Source: Mycolicibacterium goodii
Lineage (GTDB): Bacteria > Actinomycetota > Actinomycetes > Mycobacteriales > Mycobacteriaceae
Direction: 5' to 3'
Length of the DNA stretch: 64,000 bases
Assembly: GCF_001187505.1 (NCBI RefSeq)
Contig: NZ_CP012150.1
Location: forward strand, 5,552,048-5,616,047
The notes beneath the pieces were generated by a model, which saw only the letters and a list, made by a program, of their open reading frames with translations, was not told the origin of the DNA and ran no database searches. Both the position numbers and the translations under genes were made by a program. Positions 20,501 to 62,221 of this stretch are shown one piece after another (the first letter of the stretch is position 1; every line of letters starts with the position of its first letter).

Positions 20501-23500
20501 ACGGTGGGCGCCTCGGCGACATTGTCCGCACCCGGCGCCTGCGACTTCACCGTGGAGGCCAGGCAGGAAGACGGACAGACGCGCTACGCGACAGCCACCC
20601 TGCACGCCGCAGCGCAGGAACAGCCGCCCGGGCACAACGTGTCGGAGCTGCTTGCCGCGCACCCGCACCTCGAGGACGGCGCCGAAGTGCGCAGTCGTCT
20701 CCAGGCACGCGGTATTCAGTACGGTCCGGCGTTCGCCGGTCTCGCCGCGGTGCACACCGGCGAAAGCACCACCGGCACAACACTTGCCGAGGTCGCCCTA
20801 CCCACCGAGATCCGCTCGCAGCAAGACGCCTACGGTGTGCATCCGGCCCTGCTGGACAGCTGTTTCCAATCCGTCGCGGCTCATCCGCAGGTGCAGGCCC
20901 TGGGTGAAGATGTGCTGGCGTTGCCATTGGGTGTCCGACGGCTCTGCTCGTACGGCTCGGCCCGGAACGCCCGCTACTGCCACACGCGTGTGACGAAAGC
21001 CGATGCCTCCGGGGTCGAGTCCGACCTCGAATTGCTCGACGAGCACGGGGCGGTTGTGCTCGCGGTGCACGGCCTGACCATGGGCACCGGAGCAACTGAG
21101 GACGACCACAACAACCGGGTGCTCGCAAAGCGGCTACTGACCATCGAATGGCGACGCCGAGAACTGCCGTCCGAAACCGCTGAGCTGGATCACGCCGGCA
21201 CGGGCACCTGGCTGCTGATCAGCACCGCGAACGCCGATCCGATCGCCGCGTCATTGGCCGACACACTGAAAACCCGTGGCGCGCAGTGCACCACCATGTG
21301 CTGGCCATCGCATGCCGACCACGCGGCGAACTCCGGACAGCTCGGCAGGCAGCTACGCGGCGGTGGCTTCACCGGAGTGGTGATCCTCACCGCACCCGAA
21401 AACGGCGGCGCCGACGACAAGATCCCACTGCTGGGCTGTGAATGTGTGCAGCATCTGGTACGCCTCACCCGCGAATTGCCGGAAATCCCCGGCGCGCTCC
21501 CACGGCTGTATGTGGTGACACGCAACGCCCGGACCGTCGTGCCAGGAGACGTCGCAAATCTGGAACAGGCCGGGGTCCGAGGACTGATGCGGGTGATCGG
21601 CACCGAACATCCGCACCTGCGGGCCACCCAGATCGACGTGGACGAAGTCACCGACGCCGAACAACTGGTCAGGCAACTGATCGGCGGGTCCGAGGAGGAC
21701 GAGACCGCCTGGCGGGACGGCATCTGGTACGCGGCACGATTGGCTCTTTCTCCGCTGCGCCCCGACGAACGACGAACGAGGATCGCCGACCACGACCGTG
21801 ACGGGTTGCGGCTGCAGATTCGTACCCCGGGTGATCTGGAATCCTTGGAACTGGTTGCCTGTGACCGGGTTCCGCCGGCACCGGGGCAGATCGAGGTTGC
21901 GGTCAGCGCGTCGGGCATCAACTTCGCCGATGTGCTGGTGTCGTTCGGTCGTTACCCTTCCTTCGACGGGCGACGGCCACAACTGGGGCTCGATTTCACC
22001 GGGGTGGTCACGGCGGTCGGGCCGAACGTGACCGAGCACAAGGTGGGCGATCACGTCGGAGGAGTGTGCGGCGACGGCTGTTGGCGGACGTTCGTCACGT
22101 GTGATGCGAGCCGGGCAGTCCGGTTACCGGCGGGCCTTTCGGACGAGCAGGCCGCCGCGGTGACCACCGGACACGGCACCGCGTGTTACGGCTTGCATGA
22201 GCTGGCCCGCATGAAGGCAGGCGAAAAGGTGCTGATCCATTCCGGGACCGGAGGCGTGGGCCAGGCCGCGATCGCCATCGCCCGCGCCGCGGGCGCCGAG
22301 ATCTTCGCCACCGCGGGCAGCGCATCGCGTCGGGAACTGTTGCGTGACATGGGGATTGTGCACGTCTACGATTCGCGGACGCTGGATTTCGCCGATCGGA
22401 TTCGTCGCGACACCGACGGCTACGGTGTGGACATCGTTCTCAATTCGCTCCCCGGCGCCGCTCAGCGCGCGGGGATCGAACTGCTCGCCCCGGGTGGACG
22501 TTTCATCGAGATCGGCAGGCGTGACATCTACGGCGACACCCGGCTGGGGCTCTTCCCGTTCCGGCGCAACCTGGCGTTCTTCGGTGTCGACCTGCTGGCC
22601 CACAGTCATCCCGACCGGCTCCGCGGCGTGTTGAGCACCGTGTACGAACTCACCGCCGATGGTGAGCTTCCGATGCCGCAGAACACGCACTACCCGCTCA
22701 CCGACGCCGCCACCGCGATCCGGGTGATGAGTGGCGCCCAGCATGTGGGCAAGCTGGTCCTCGATGTCCCGCATCCGGGCCGCAGCCGCGTCACGGTGCC
22801 GCCGGAACAAGTTCCGGTGTTCCGCCGCGATGGCGCCTACCTGATCACCGGCGGGCTGGGCGGCCTCGGACTGTTCCTGGCCGAGAAGATGGCCGCGGCC
22901 GGCTGCGGGCGGATCGTGCTGTCGTCGCGCTCACAGCCCACGCCTCAGGTGCTCGAGACGGTTGAGCGTATTCGCGCGACCGGCGGCGACATCGTCGTCG
23001 ACTGCGGCGACATCACCGAGGCGGGCACCGCACGCCGGTTGGTCGCCACCGCGACCGCCACGGGGCTCCCAGTGCGTGGCGTCCTGCATGCGGCGGCGGT
23101 GGTCGAGGATGCCACACTGACCACGATCACCGATGATCTCATCGAGCGCGACTGGGCGCCAAAGGTTTACGGTGCGTGGAATCTGCACGCGGCCACAATC
23201 GGGCAGCCGCTGGATTGGTTCTGCTCATTCTCCTCGGCGGCGGCGCTGGTCGGTTCGCCGGGACAGGGTGCCTACGCCGCCGCGAACAGCTGGCTGGACG
23301 CCTTCACCCACTGGCGGCGGGCTCAGGGCCTCCCGGCCACCGCCATCGCCTGGGGCGCCTGGGCCGACGTCGGACGGGCCACCGCTGTCGCGGAAAGCGC
23401 CGACGTCGCCATCGCCGGCGACGAAGGCGCCTACGCGTTCGAAGCCTTGCTGCGCCATGACCGTTGCTATACCGGCTACACGCCGATCACGAGCAGCCCG

Positions 23501-23857
23501 TGGCTGAGCACGTTCGCCCAACACAGTCCTTTCGCCGAAGCGTTCCGCTCGATCGGGCAGGACGCAACAGGTACGGGCAGGCTGCGTGCCGAGCTCGACG
23601 AGCTGCCGCTGGACGAATGGCCCACGCGACTGCGGCGTGTGATCTCGGACCAGATCAGCCAAATTCTGCGTCGCAGCGTCGATCCCGACCGGCCGCTCTC
23701 CGGGTACGGCCTCGATTCACTCGGCGCCCTCGAGCTACGTACCCGCATCGAGACCGAAACGGGGATACGGGTGTCGTCCACCGACATCACCACGATCACC
23801 ATCCGCGGTTTGGCCGGGCTGCTGTGCGAAAAGCTGGCGCCCCTGGAAACCACTTGA
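17570..23857 (+). CDS. Fully reducing type I polyketide synthase (KS-AT-DH-ER-KR-ACP)
   Basis: A 2095-residue single-module PKS with GTG start (GAGCGGG just upstream). Order: KS 1-430 (Cys178 in VDTACSSG, His313, His349); AT about 535-840 (Ser625 in GHSLGE); DH about 875-1150 (His931, Asp1096); ER about 1400-1720 with NADPH loop HSGTGGVGQ near 1557; KR about 1755-1930 (Tyr1902); ACP Ser2050 in GLDSL. The AT carries VASH where HAFH would mean malonate, as in Mas-like enzymes, so methylmalonyl-CoA is the likely extender. There is no loading ACP and no thioesterase. It probably extends a FAAL-activated fatty acid and passes it to the first C domain of NRPS1, 15 bases downstream. KS motif EAHGPGT has Pro for the usual Thr. 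Confidence 0.93.
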   Translation: MDQTGVNSVAVIGMGCRLPGGVDSPERLWQALLRGDDAVTEVPPDRWDADEFYDPQPGVPGRSVSKWGAFLDDVAGFDSEFFGITEREATAIDPQHRLLLEVSWEAIEHAGLTQETMTESLTGVFVGLTHGDYQLLAADAHKVEAPYGFTGNSFSLASGRIAYCLGVHGPALTVDTACSSGLTAVHLACRSLIEGESDHALAGGASVILDPRKFVAGSAEGMLSPTGRCHAFDVSADGFVSAEGCVVVLLKRLPDALRYGDRILAVIRGTAANQDGRTVNIATPSVTAQTAVYRAALAAAGVDAAGIGMVEAHGPGTRVGDPIEYASLANVYGTEHPCALASVKTNFGHAQSAAGTLGLVKTILALQHGVVPQNLHFTRLPDEMARIDTKLFVPQEVTEWPCDGGYPRRAAVSSYGLSGTNVHAILEQAPATESTAVESVSAKSPTEALLFPLSSTSADELRGTAGRLAGWVDAHEDVALPDLAYTLARRRVHRPVRTVVVAENRGKLTEALREVADGGDVPAPYRAAVGQDDRGPVWVFSGQGSQWARMGTELLSTEPVFAATVAETEPLIAHEAGFSVTDAMTAPQTVTGIERIQPTLFTMQVALAATMRAHGVYPGAVIGHSLGEVAAAVVAGALSVQDGVRVICRRSRLMSRIAGAGAMAAVELPAQQVLSELVNRRVDDVVVAVVASPQSTVVGGATATVRALIDAWAQRDVMASEIAVDVASHSPQVDPILAELADVLAELRPRPPEIPYFSATLYDPHEQPICDAGYWVNNLRQMVRFAPAVHAALEEGFRVFAELAPHPLLTHAIEQTAHGLDMPVAALPAMRREQALPHGLRGFVGDLHNAGAAVDFSVLCPDGKLVDAPLPTWTHRPLFLTRGGHDSPTHGACTVSVHPLLGAHVRLQEEPERHVWQAELGTAALPWLGDHRIREVATLPAAAYCEMALAAAQTVLGAHAEIRDMRFEQALLLDEQTTVGASATLSAPGACDFTVEARQEDGQTRYATATLHAAAQEQPPGHNVSELLAAHPHLEDGAEVRSRLQARGIQYGPAFAGLAAVHTGESTTGTTLAEVALPTEIRSQQDAYGVHPALLDSCFQSVAAHPQVQALGEDVLALPLGVRRLCSYGSARNARYCHTRVTKADASGVESDLELLDEHGAVVLAVHGLTMGTGATEDDHNNRVLAKRLLTIEWRRRELPSETAELDHAGTGTWLLISTANADPIAASLADTLKTRGAQCTTMCWPSHADHAANSGQLGRQLRGGGFTGVVILTAPENGGADDKIPLLGCECVQHLVRLTRELPEIPGALPRLYVVTRNARTVVPGDVANLEQAGVRGLMRVIGTEHPHLRATQIDVDEVTDAEQLVRQLIGGSEEDETAWRDGIWYAARLALSPLRPDERRTRIADHDRDGLRLQIRTPGDLESLELVACDRVPPAPGQIEVAVSASGINFADVLVSFGRYPSFDGRRPQLGLDFTGVVTAVGPNVTEHKVGDHVGGVCGDGCWRTFVTCDASRAVRLPAGLSDEQAAAVTTGHGTACYGLHELARMKAGEKVLIHSGTGGVGQAAIAIARAAGAEIFATAGSASRRELLRDMGIVHVYDSRTLDFADRIRRDTDGYGVDIVLNSLPGAAQRAGIELLAPGGRFIEIGRRDIYGDTRLGLFPFRRNLAFFGVDLLAHSHPDRLRGVLSTVYELTADGELPMPQNTHYPLTDAATAIRVMSGAQHVGKLVLDVPHPGRSRVTVPPEQVPVFRRDGAYLITGGLGGLGLFLAEKMAAAGCGRIVLSSRSQPTPQVLETVERIRATGGDIVVDCGDITEAGTARRLVATATATGLPVRGVLHAAAVVEDATLTTITDDLIERDWAPKVYGAWNLHAATIGQPLDWFCSFSSAAALVGSPGQGAYAAANSWLDAFTHWRRAQGLPATAIAWGAWADVGRATAVAESADVAIAGDEGAYAFEALLRHDRCYTGYTPITSSPWLSTFAQHSPFAEAFRSIGQDATGTGRLRAELDELPLDEWPTRLRRVISDQISQILRRSVDPDRPLSGYGLDSLGALELRTRIETETGIRVSSTDITTITIRGLAGLLCEKLAPLETT

Positions 23858-23872
23858 TTCGCGGGCGGGACG

Positions 23873-55581
<31,709 letters not shown>

Positions 55582-55593
55582 GAGTCGCCGACC

Positions 55594-56517
55594 TCAGTTC
55601 TGCTGAACCTCCACAGGCTTGCGCGCCGAGGCGATCACGTAGTCCGCCAGGCCGGTCGCTTTTTCCCACAGCGAGACACCGCGGCACTGCGCGCGTTCTT
55701 CTTCGGTCACTTCGACGACCACTTCGGTCATCGTCTTGTTCTCGTCGACGCGTTGCCTGACATACTTGGCCATCGCGGGATACACGTCCTGCCGGATCGA
55801 TTCCACGGTGACATCGCCGAATCCGGCGGCGGTCAGCCGCCGGGAATACTCCCGCCGGTCGTAGAAATTGGCTTCGGGAATGTGGCCGTATTTGCGACCG
55901 AAAACAGTTGCCACGGTGGACTTCTGCCCCGGGCTCGGCAGCATGTCGGTCAATGCGATGGTCCCGCCCGGCTTGAGCACGCGAAAAGCCTCGCGGATGA
56001 ATTCGTCACGCGTGTCGAAATGAAATGCACATTCCAGCGCCAAGACCTTGTCGAAGGATGCGTCGGGAAATGCCGTCGCGGTCGCGGAACCCACCCGAAG
56101 GTCGATGCGATCCCCGAGCCCCCGCCGGGCCACGCGTTCGCGCCCCTTGTCGACGTGCACAGGTGTGATGTCGATGCCCGTGATGTGTGACACCGCGAAC
56201 CGGTCGAGCAGTACCAAGTCCTGTTCGGCGAAGCCGACGCCGACGTCGAGGACTCGATCACCGTGGCTCAGGCCGGCCCGGGTGCCGAGGAGTTCGACCA
56301 TCGCCACACACGCGTCGGGATAGGTGCGCGCGGTCCTCCAGTAACCGAGATTGAGCCACAACGGCTTCGAGTTGTCGACATACCCTTCGTTCATGAAGTC
56401 GATGACGTCGTCGCCGATCATCGTGTAGTACGCGGCAGCATCCTTCTGTCGCATCAGCCCGAAGGAATGGACGACCGCGCGCACCCCCGAGCGGAGCGAA
56501 AAGTCTCTTCGGCGCAT
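55594..56517 (-). CDS. SAM-dependent O-methyltransferase-like protein
   Basis: A 307-residue class I methyltransferase. Motif I is VLDVGVGFAEQD (about residue 90), followed by GIDITPVHV, FDKVLALECAFHF and the LKPGGTIALTDML motif. The build (MRQKDAAAYYTMIGDDVIDFMN, then LNLGYW) resembles UbiE-like small-molecule O-methyltransferases of lipid and macrolide pathways, including those of the glycopeptidolipid locus. Strong ribosome site GGAGG before the ATG at 56517. It converges on NRPS2, with 12 bases between stops. I infer that it methylates a hydroxyl of the acyl chain or a side chain of the lipopeptide. A fully reducing PKS would leave no 3-hydroxyl, so the acceptor is uncertain. Confidence 0.8.
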   Translation of the reverse strand: MRRRDFSLRSGVRAVVHSFGLMRQKDAAAYYTMIGDDVIDFMNEGYVDNSKPLWLNLGYWRTARTYPDACVAMVELLGTRAGLSHGDRVLDVGVGFAEQDLVLLDRFAVSHITGIDITPVHVDKGRERVARRGLGDRIDLRVGSATATAFPDASFDKVLALECAFHFDTRDEFIREAFRVLKPGGTIALTDMLPSPGQKSTVATVFGRKYGHIPEANFYDRREYSRRLTAAGFGDVTVESIRQDVYPAMAKYVRQRVDENKTMTEVVVEVTEEERAQCRGVSLWEKATGLADYVIASARKPVEVQQN

Positions 56518-56895
56518 TGCTTTCCTCCGGCAACCGGTGGTTCATCCTAACTGGCTGTAGGTCGTGTCAAGACTGTTGGTGGGTGCAAGGCACCGACATC
56601 CGGGATGCGGGTGTTGTGGGTTCGTGTGTGGTGTCGGTGGCTGGCCAGGACTGACCGGGGGGCCGGGCGCCCACGTTGACGTATGCGACCTCGGCAGGGG
56701 TCATCTGGCGTCGTTCGGGCTGCCTTGGAGGCGAAGGGTCGGGTGCCAAGTTAGACGCGGCGTAACCTGCGGAGGTCCGCCATAACGCCGGCGGCATCTG
56801 ATCCGGCCCTTCGTCCCGTCTGTTCAGCGTGGCACTGCCGACGGGACTTGTGAAGGTGGGATTGAGGCTGGTCCTTTCGTCGATGGCGAGGTTGG
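56518..56895. other. Noncoding gap between methyltransferase and IS110 transposase
   Basis: 378 bases. The part next to 56517 is the upstream region of the methyltransferase. The rest should contain one end of the IS110 element; I cannot place its boundary, because IS110 elements lack long inverted ends. On the minus strand about 50 codons (56567 to about 56720, including TPAEVAYVNVG) look like the tail of a transposase of another family, but this is too weak to call. A short DNA repeat, GTCCCGTCTG / GACGGGAC, at 56814-56847 may form a small hairpin. Confidence 0.3.
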
Positions 56896-58110
56896 TCAAA
56901 CCCAGCGGGCCGGGTCGTAGGCGGTGTGGTCGCGCACCAAGGCGTGGGCGATGCGGTTGGCACGGTGGGCCAGCGCACAGGCGATGACCCCGCCACGTTT
57001 GCCGCGAGCTTTGAGTCCGCCGGCGTAAGCCTTGGCCGCCGGTTCGGTCAGCCATAGGCCGAGGCCGAGGTCGATCAAGGCGCGGCGCAAGGCCACGCTG
57101 CCCTCGCGACTGATGCCGCCGTCACGGCGTTTGTGGGCGGATTCGTACTGCATCGGTGAGAGTCCCGAGGCCCGGTAGATTTGTCGCGGGCCGGGCCAAC
57201 GGGACGGATCACCCAGGGCTGCTGCGTAATTGGCTACTCGCACCACACCCCAACCCGGAACGGTGGTCAGGGTGGCGAACGGGCTGCGCGGCAACAGCAC
57301 TGCCAACGCGGCCTCAGCGGCCTGGATCTGTGAATCTAGGTCGGCGAGCAGGTTCAGGTCGGCGGCCAGGATCTGGCGGGAGATCGCCGCGTCCCGGGTA
57401 GGCAGCGCATCGCGGGCTGCGGCGACCAGCCGCTCGGCGACGGGACGGCGCAGCTGCAGGTCGCGTGCCGCGGCGAAACGGATCAGCCGATTCACTCCGA
57501 GGGCGGCCAGCCGGCAGGGGTCGGAGAACTCCGCGGCGACCAGCCGGCCGATCTTGGTGGCCAACACATCCGGCAGCGCCAGGGTCAGCCCAGGAAACGC
57601 CCGATCCAGCTGCCCGAGCAACTGATTCTTTGTCGCCGTGCGCGTGGTGACCCGCCGGCTTCGGTGTCCCGCCCAGGCGCTGAGCTCGCCGATCACGACA
57701 TCGCGGTCGGCGATGGCGCGCCCGCGCCCGGCCAGCGCCAGCTCGGTGATCGCCTCCAGATCGATCACGTCAGTCTTGATCCGGCGTCGGCCCTGCGCGC
57801 GGCGCTGCTCGGCGACATGGGCGGGATTGAGCTCCAACACCTCCCAGCCATCGGGCCAGCGGTGATCAAGCACTGGGCGGTGATAGTGGCCAGCAGCCTC
57901 CACTGCCACCTTGACCTGCCCCGACACCGGAACTGCCGCCATCACGCTCGCCGCCGCAGCACCCAAGCCTGAGCGGTTCATCGTGAACTCTGTCGGGCTG
58001 ACCAGCAGATGACGTGCAGCATCGGTCACCGAAAACAAGGCCGAGGTCTTGCCCACATCAACAGCAACGACGATCGTGGACGACGTGACTGGAGCACACT
58101 GCACAGACAC
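56896..58110 (-). CDS. IS110-family transposase
   Basis: A 404-residue DEDD transposase, typical length. The N-terminal RuvC-like domain has VVAVDVGKTSALF (first Asp), VKVAVEAAGHYH (Glu) and IKTDVIDLEAI (Asp pair). The C-terminal Transposase_20 domain has LTTVPGWGVVRVANYAAALGD, IYRASGLSPMQYESAHKRR and a REGSVALRRAL serine region. The frame extends to 58155, but I choose GTG 58110 because GGAGG lies 7 bases upstream. No stops or frameshifts, so it may be active. IS110 elements integrate by recombination guided by a bridge RNA rather than cut-and-paste. It sits between two methyltransferase genes at the right side of the lipopeptide region. Confidence 0.92.
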   Translation of the reverse strand: MSVQCAPVTSSTIVVAVDVGKTSALFSVTDAARHLLVSPTEFTMNRSGLGAAAASVMAAVPVSGQVKVAVEAAGHYHRPVLDHRWPDGWEVLELNPAHVAEQRRAQGRRRIKTDVIDLEAITELALAGRGRAIADRDVVIGELSAWAGHRSRRVTTRTATKNQLLGQLDRAFPGLTLALPDVLATKIGRLVAAEFSDPCRLAALGVNRLIRFAAARDLQLRRPVAERLVAAARDALPTRDAAISRQILAADLNLLADLDSQIQAAEAALAVLLPRSPFATLTTVPGWGVVRVANYAAALGDPSRWPGPRQIYRASGLSPMQYESAHKRRDGGISREGSVALRRALIDLGLGLWLTEPAAKAYAGGLKARGKRGGVIACALAHRANRIAHALVRDHTAYDPARWV

Positions 58111-58318
58111 AAAACACCTCCGGGGTGTGTCAGGAGGTCCCACGTGCGACAACACGCGGACCCCACAAAGGATCAGTTACAGATCCCTTCCTGACACCTC
58201 CGGAGGCATTTGAGAAGGACCAACTCGATCTATATCAACGCCGCAACGGAATGCGGCAGGAGCAAAAGGATTGCGCAAACCGAAGTGGACTGCTGCCACG
58301 ATCGTCCATGATTACTAC
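58111..58318 (-). other. Candidate IS110 left-end region with hairpins (possible bridge RNA locus)
   Basis: The 208 bases upstream of the transposase start are noncoding. They contain a direct repeat ACACCTCCGG (58114-58123 and 58194-58203), a perfect 9-bp inverted repeat GTGTCAGGA (58127-58135) with TCCTGACAC (58189-58197), and a small ACACC/GGTGT hairpin at 58114-58128. In the IS110 group the bridge RNA is encoded between the element end and the transposase start, which is this place and size. A fold and comparison would be needed to claim it; the element end probably lies before 58260. Confidence 0.35.
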
Positions 58319-59074
58319 ATGAGCAGCACGGCGAGCGATATCGCGAATATGCCGCGGGGCGGCCCGGATGCCTCGCGACTCGACCGCCGCCTACAGACCG
58401 ACCGGCTTGAGTACCTGGACCGCGACGACGTCGACGAACTCAAGAGCAAGGTCGTCAACGCACTCGACCGCGGCGGCCGGCGACCGCGGCTCGGTATCTA
58501 CGGCAAGTGCGCCCAGATCGCACTCGCCGAAGTGGCCGATGTCCCCGCACCCAAGATCCTCGAGCTCGGGGCGGGTCTCGGCGGGGTGTCACGCAAGCTG
58601 CTGGAGGCCCATCCCGCTGCCGAGGTCACCGTGACGGACATCGATCCCCACTTCGTGGCCACCGTGGCAGCGGGCGATCTGGGCAGCCACCCACGCGCCA
58701 TCGTGCGCGAAATGGATGCCACCGCAATCGATTCCTCGGACAAGTCGTACGACCTGGCGGTGTTCGCATTGTCGTTGCATCACCTACCGCCCGAACTGGC
58801 GGCCCGCGTTTTCGCCGAAGGAACCCGGGTGGCGAACAAGTTGCTGATCGTCGACCTGCGCAGGCCCAGGCCACCGCTTCATCTGGTGGTGTTGGCATGC
58901 GTGCTGCCGTTCACCCGGCTGATCCCGATGGCACACGACGGATTCATCAGTTCGCTGCGCGCCTACAGTCCGTCGGCACTGCGCGCCCTGGCCCACCATG
59001 CCGACCCGACCATCACCGTCGAGTTCCGCACGCGGAGATTTGGCCCGACCGTGGCGGTCGCCCGCCGTGCCTAG
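58319..59074 (+). CDS. Class I SAM-dependent methyltransferase
   Basis: A 251-residue protein if started at ATG 58319. The frame runs upstream to 58271, but that part adds only a short unrelated tail beside the IS. Motif I is [13 protein letters not shown], motif [12 protein letters not shown], then [14 protein letters not shown] (motif IV) and LLIVDLRRP. The last third is hydrophobic ([15 protein letters not shown]), perhaps for contact with a lipid substrate. It converges on the FAAL gene with the stop codons sharing the CTAG at 59071-59074. Its place between the IS and FAAL suggests a role in the lipopeptide pathway; the substrate is unknown. Confidence 0.75.
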   Translation: MSSTASDIANMPRGGPDASRLDRRLQTDRLEYLDRDDVDELKSKVVNALDRGGRRPRLGIYGKCAQIALAEVADVPAPKILELGAGLGGVSRKLLEAHPAAEVTVTDIDPHFVATVAAGDLGSHPRAIVREMDATAIDSSDKSYDLAVFALSLHHLPPELAARVFAEGTRVANKLLIVDLRRPRPPLHLVVLACVLPFTRLIPMAHDGFISSLRAYSPSALRALAHHADPTITVEFRTRRFGPTVAVARRA

Positions 59075-60792
59075 ACGTCCAGGCGGTGGAACCCACCATC
59101 GCGATAAAGCTGGACGCACGCCGCTCGCCTGACTTTCCCGCTGGTGGTGATGGGAATCGAACCCGGTGCCACCAGCACGACATCGTGGACGCTCAAGCCG
59201 TGCAAATTGGATATCGCCGACGTGATCGCTTCGCTGCGTCTGCGGAGGTTCTCGGTCACCTCCTGCTCGGACCCGCCCCGTTTCCTGTATTCGACGATCA
59301 CGGCAAGCTTTTCGGTGTGTTCATCGGTGACGGCGATCGCCGCGGCCCGGCCGCCTGAGATCTCCGAGATGGTGGCCTCGATGTCGTCGGGGTAGTGGTT
59401 GCGCCCGCGCACGATCAGAAGATCCTTTATGCGGCCCACGATGAACAACTCACCGTCGGAGAGGAAACCGAGATCCCCGGTTCGTAACCAACCGTCGGCG
59501 GGTGTACCGGGCGACGGAGTGTTCATCGTGACGTCGAAGGTCTGCGCCGACTCGACAGGCCTGCGCCAATAACCGGGGCTGACGTTGTCGCCGTGCACCC
59601 AGATCTCACCGATCATTCCCTCCGGCTTCTCGGTGAAGGTCTCGGGATCGACGATGCGTACCGTCGGCGACTGCGGCTTGCCGTAACTCACCAATGGCGT
59701 GCCCTTTGCGCACCGCTGCGCGCGGCCTGCGGACAACTTCTCGGGCTCGAAGTGGACAACCTCAAGCGGTCCGCCCGGCGGGTGAGTGGCCACGAACAGT
59801 GTCGCCTCGGCAAGGCCGTATGAGGGGCGGATCACCGCTTCGGACAGGTTGAACCGGGCGAACCGCCGCGTGAAGCGCCCGATCGTGGCTGGGCTCACCC
59901 GTTCGGCGCCGCTGATGATGTACAGCACGTCGCCGAGGTCGAGCCCGACCATGTCGTCGTCGGACGTGCGTGCGGCCGCGAGTTCGAAGGCGAAATTGGG
60001 CGCGGCCGACAACACCTGCGGATAACGCGCCAGCAATTGCATCCACCGGGCCGGCCGCTGCAGGAATGCCATCGGAGTCATGATCACCGTCGGCCAGCCA
60101 CCCAGAATTCCCGCGCACAGGCCCAGCATCAGTCCCATGTCGTGGTAGAACGGCAGCCACGACAAGGCTGTCTGCGGCATCCGGTAATCCGGAAGATAGC
60201 CGGAGATGATCTGTTGCCAATTGGCCGACAAATTGCCGTTGGAGACCGCAACCCCGGTCGGCGTGCGAGTCGACCCCGATGTGTACTGCAGATACGCGAT
60301 ATCCGGTCGGTCCCGCGGCAGCCCACCGGACTCTCCGCTCGAATCCCGGTCGAGCGAATCGATTTCGATGATCGAGGGGGTGCGGCCGTCGGCGAATGCC
60401 CGTGCATAGGGGGCGACATGCTCCGCGACAGCCGACGTCGTGAGAAGCACCGAAGGTGCCGCGTCGCGCAGCACGGCCGTGACACGCTCATCGTGAACGG
60501 CGACCGTCGGCACCGACAGCGGTACCGCGATGAACCCGGCTTCCAATGCACCCAGAAATGCCACGACATAGTCGGGGCCCTGCGGCGCCAGTATCACCGC
60601 CCGGTCACCGGTCGATCCGCAGCGACCAAGTGCCAGTGCGAGATTCACCGAACGCCGGTACAGATGCGCCCAGGTCAGGGTTTCGGCAATACCTTCCCAA
60701 TCCTGCTCGTAATCGAGAAATGTGAACGCGGTGTCGTTGGGCTGCAGGCTCGCGCGCTCACGCAGGACGACACGAACGGAAGACTCAGTCAT
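59071..60792 (-). CDS. Fatty-acyl-AMP ligase (FAAL, FadD family)
   Basis: A 573-residue FadD of the FAAL type. FAALs make acyl-AMP from long-chain fatty acids and hand the acyl group to a PKS. Core loop [12 protein letters not shown] (Thr instead of Lys, as in FAALs), [65 protein letters not shown], and ITTSGKVRR near the C-terminus. The start at ATG 60792 fits GGAGAGGGG upstream and the common [14 protein letters not shown] opening; the longer frame to 60975 would overlap dfrA. As the only acyl-activating gene in the window, it is the likely supplier of the starter for the PKS, in the way FadD28 serves Mas. Confidence 0.9.
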   Translation of the reverse strand: MTESSVRVVLRERASLQPNDTAFTFLDYEQDWEGIAETLTWAHLYRRSVNLALALGRCGSTGDRAVILAPQGPDYVVAFLGALEAGFIAVPLSVPTVAVHDERVTAVLRDAAPSVLLTTSAVAEHVAPYARAFADGRTPSIIEIDSLDRDSSGESGGLPRDRPDIAYLQYTSGSTRTPTGVAVSNGNLSANWQQIISGYLPDYRMPQTALSWLPFYHDMGLMLGLCAGILGGWPTVIMTPMAFLQRPARWMQLLARYPQVLSAAPNFAFELAAARTSDDDMVGLDLGDVLYIISGAERVSPATIGRFTRRFARFNLSEAVIRPSYGLAEATLFVATHPPGGPLEVVHFEPEKLSAGRAQRCAKGTPLVSYGKPQSPTVRIVDPETFTEKPEGMIGEIWVHGDNVSPGYWRRPVESAQTFDVTMNTPSPGTPADGWLRTGDLGFLSDGELFIVGRIKDLLIVRGRNHYPDDIEATISEISGGRAAAIAVTDEHTEKLAVIVEYRKRGGSEQEVTENLRRRSEAITSAISNLHGLSVHDVVLVAPGSIPITTSGKVRRAACVQLYRDGGFHRLDV

Positions 60793-60859
60793 GGGCGGAG
60801 CCCCTCTCCAGCTGACCCCGGAACAATGTACCGAGCCAGGTGGCGGTCCCGCTGCCAGT

Positions 60860-61324
60860 TCAGCGTCGATAACTGCAGAAGCGGTAACGCAGGCCCGTGC
60901 TGCTGATCTGCCACTCCCCTGTCGTGGCGACCCAGGACTCGTCGAGCACGGGCGCGAACGCATCACCGGCACCAAGGTCGATGTCGACCTCGGTCACCTC
61001 GCAGCGGTCGGCGTCTGGAAGCGCCAGGGCATAGATCTGGGCGCCGCCGATCACCCAGGCATCGGGCTCGTCGGGTAGGTCGGCGACCACCTCGGCCCCC
61101 TCGGCCCGGTAGTCGGAATTGCGGGTGACCACGATGTTGCGTCGTCCCGGCAGCGGCCGGAACTTGATCGGTAGCGACTCCCACGTAAGCCGTCCCATCA
61201 CCACCGGATGGCCCATCGTGAGCTCCTTGAACCGGGCGAGATCCTCGGGCAGGCGCCAGGGAATGGTGTTGTCCCGGCCGATGACCCCTGCGGTCGACTG
61301 GGCCCAGATCAACCTCATGCTCAT
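60860..61324 (-). CDS. dfrA: Dihydrofolate reductase
   Basis: A 154-residue DHFR that regenerates tetrahydrofolate after thymidylate synthesis. Typical elements: [33 protein letters not shown] (Asp for folate binding), [38 protein letters not shown] and the end YRFCSYRR. The start at ATG 61324 (MSMRLIW) is chosen over the ATG-free extension to 61339. The first 3 bases lie in a 32-bp tandem duplication, so the leader is rearranged. The next upstream gene is thyA, 54 bases away, and both run leftward as in other mycobacteria, where the pair forms a folate unit. Confidence 0.93.
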   Translation of the reverse strand: MSMRLIWAQSTAGVIGRDNTIPWRLPEDLARFKELTMGHPVVMGRLTWESLPIKFRPLPGRRNIVVTRNSDYRAEGAEVVADLPDEPDAWVIGGAQIYALALPDADRCEVTEVDIDLGAGDAFAPVLDESWVATTGEWQISSTGLRYRFCSYRR

Positions 61325-61382
61325 GATTCGCACCTGCAAGCAGTGCTCATGGTCATGATTCGCACCTGCAAGCAGTGCTCAT
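61321..61382. repeat. 32-bp tandem duplication at the thyA-dfrA junction
   Basis: A 30-base unit (starting TCATGATTCGCACCTGCAAG) occurs at 61321-61350 and again at 61353-61382, separated by GG. The second copy contains the thyA stop codon (61379-61381) and the first copy contains the dfrA start (61322-61324). Read leftward, each unit also encodes an identical 9-residue [12 protein letters not shown], whose stop overlaps the next ATG. Confidence 0.9.
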
Positions 61383-62179
61383 ACCGCCACGGGCGCCTTG
61401 ATCGCCGGATGCGGATCGTAGTTGATGATCGCGATGTCCTCGTAGGTGTAGTCGAAGATGGAATCACGGGGCGCAAGGATCAACTCCGGATATGGCCGGG
61501 GTTCACGGCTGAGCTGCAGGGCGACCTGCTCGACGTGGTTGTCGTAGATGTGGCAGTCCCCACCGGTCCAGATGAACTCGCCGACGCCAAGGCCCGCCTG
61601 CGCGGCCATCATGTGGGTCAGCAGCGCGTAGCTGGCGATGTTGAACGGCACGCCGAGGAACAGGTCGGCGCTGCGCTGGTACAGCTGGCAGGAGAGCTTG
61701 CCGCCTGCGACGTAGAACTGGAAGAACGCGTGACACGGCGGCAGCGCCATCTGCGGGATCTCGCCGACGTTCCACGCCGAGACGATGTTGCGGCGCGAGT
61801 CCGGATCGCGCTTGAGCAGCTCCAGCGCGCCCGAGATCTGGTCGATGTGCTCGCCCGACGGGGTCGGCCACGACCGCCACTGCACGCCGTAGACTGGACC
61901 CAGATCCCCTGTCTCGCTGGCCCATTCGTCCCAGATCGTGACACCGTGTTCCTGCAGCCAGCGCACATTGGAATCACCGCGCAGAAACCACAGCAGCTCG
62001 TAGATCACCGACTTGGTGTGCACCCTCTTGGTGGTGATCAGCGGGAACCCGGCGCTCAGGTCGTAGCGCATCTGGTGCCCGAACAGGCTGCGGGTTCCGG
62101 TGCCCGTGCGATCGGATTTCGGCGTGCCACGTTCGGTCACCAGTCGCAGAAGGTCCTCGTACGGCGTGTCGATCGGCAC
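61379..62179 (-). CDS. thyA: Thymidylate synthase
   Basis: A 266-residue ThyA that makes dTMP from dUMP with methylene-tetrahydrofolate. Present are [12 protein letters not shown], the Arg-containing [23 protein letters not shown], the catalytic Cys in [14 protein letters not shown] (about residue 148), [30 protein letters not shown] and the C-terminal APVAV tail, which closes over the active site. It forms a leftward pair with dfrA. Both genes are highly conserved in mycobacteria and mark the edge of the core chromosome next to the accessory region. Confidence 0.96.
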   Translation of the reverse strand: MPIDTPYEDLLRLVTERGTPKSDRTGTGTRSLFGHQMRYDLSAGFPLITTKRVHTKSVIYELLWFLRGDSNVRWLQEHGVTIWDEWASETGDLGPVYGVQWRSWPTPSGEHIDQISGALELLKRDPDSRRNIVSAWNVGEIPQMALPPCHAFFQFYVAGGKLSCQLYQRSADLFLGVPFNIASYALLTHMMAAQAGLGVGEFIWTGGDCHIYDNHVEQVALQLSREPRPYPELILAPRDSIFDYTYEDIAIINYDPHPAIKAPVAV

Positions 62180-62221
62180 TTCCTCAGCTTACGTGCACAC
62201 ACGCGGAGTAGAACGGAGGCC

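Noticed and set aside
56567..57055. A 162-codon minus-strand frame overlapping the transposase end
   Set aside because: Most of it is antiframe to the transposase; only the last 50 codons look transposase-like, too weak to annotate.
58111..58155. Upstream start of the IS110 transposase at 58155
   Set aside because: GTG 58110 follows GGAGG and begins close to the conserved VVAVDVGKT domain.
60793..60975. Longer N-terminus for the FAAL
   Set aside because: It would overlap the end of dfrA and has no family similarity; [14 protein letters not shown] at 60792 with a strong ribosome site is normal.
61208..62221. Upstream extension of the dienelactone hydrolase
   Set aside because: It is antisense to thyA and dfrA; the ATG at 62222 has ACGGAGG just upstream.
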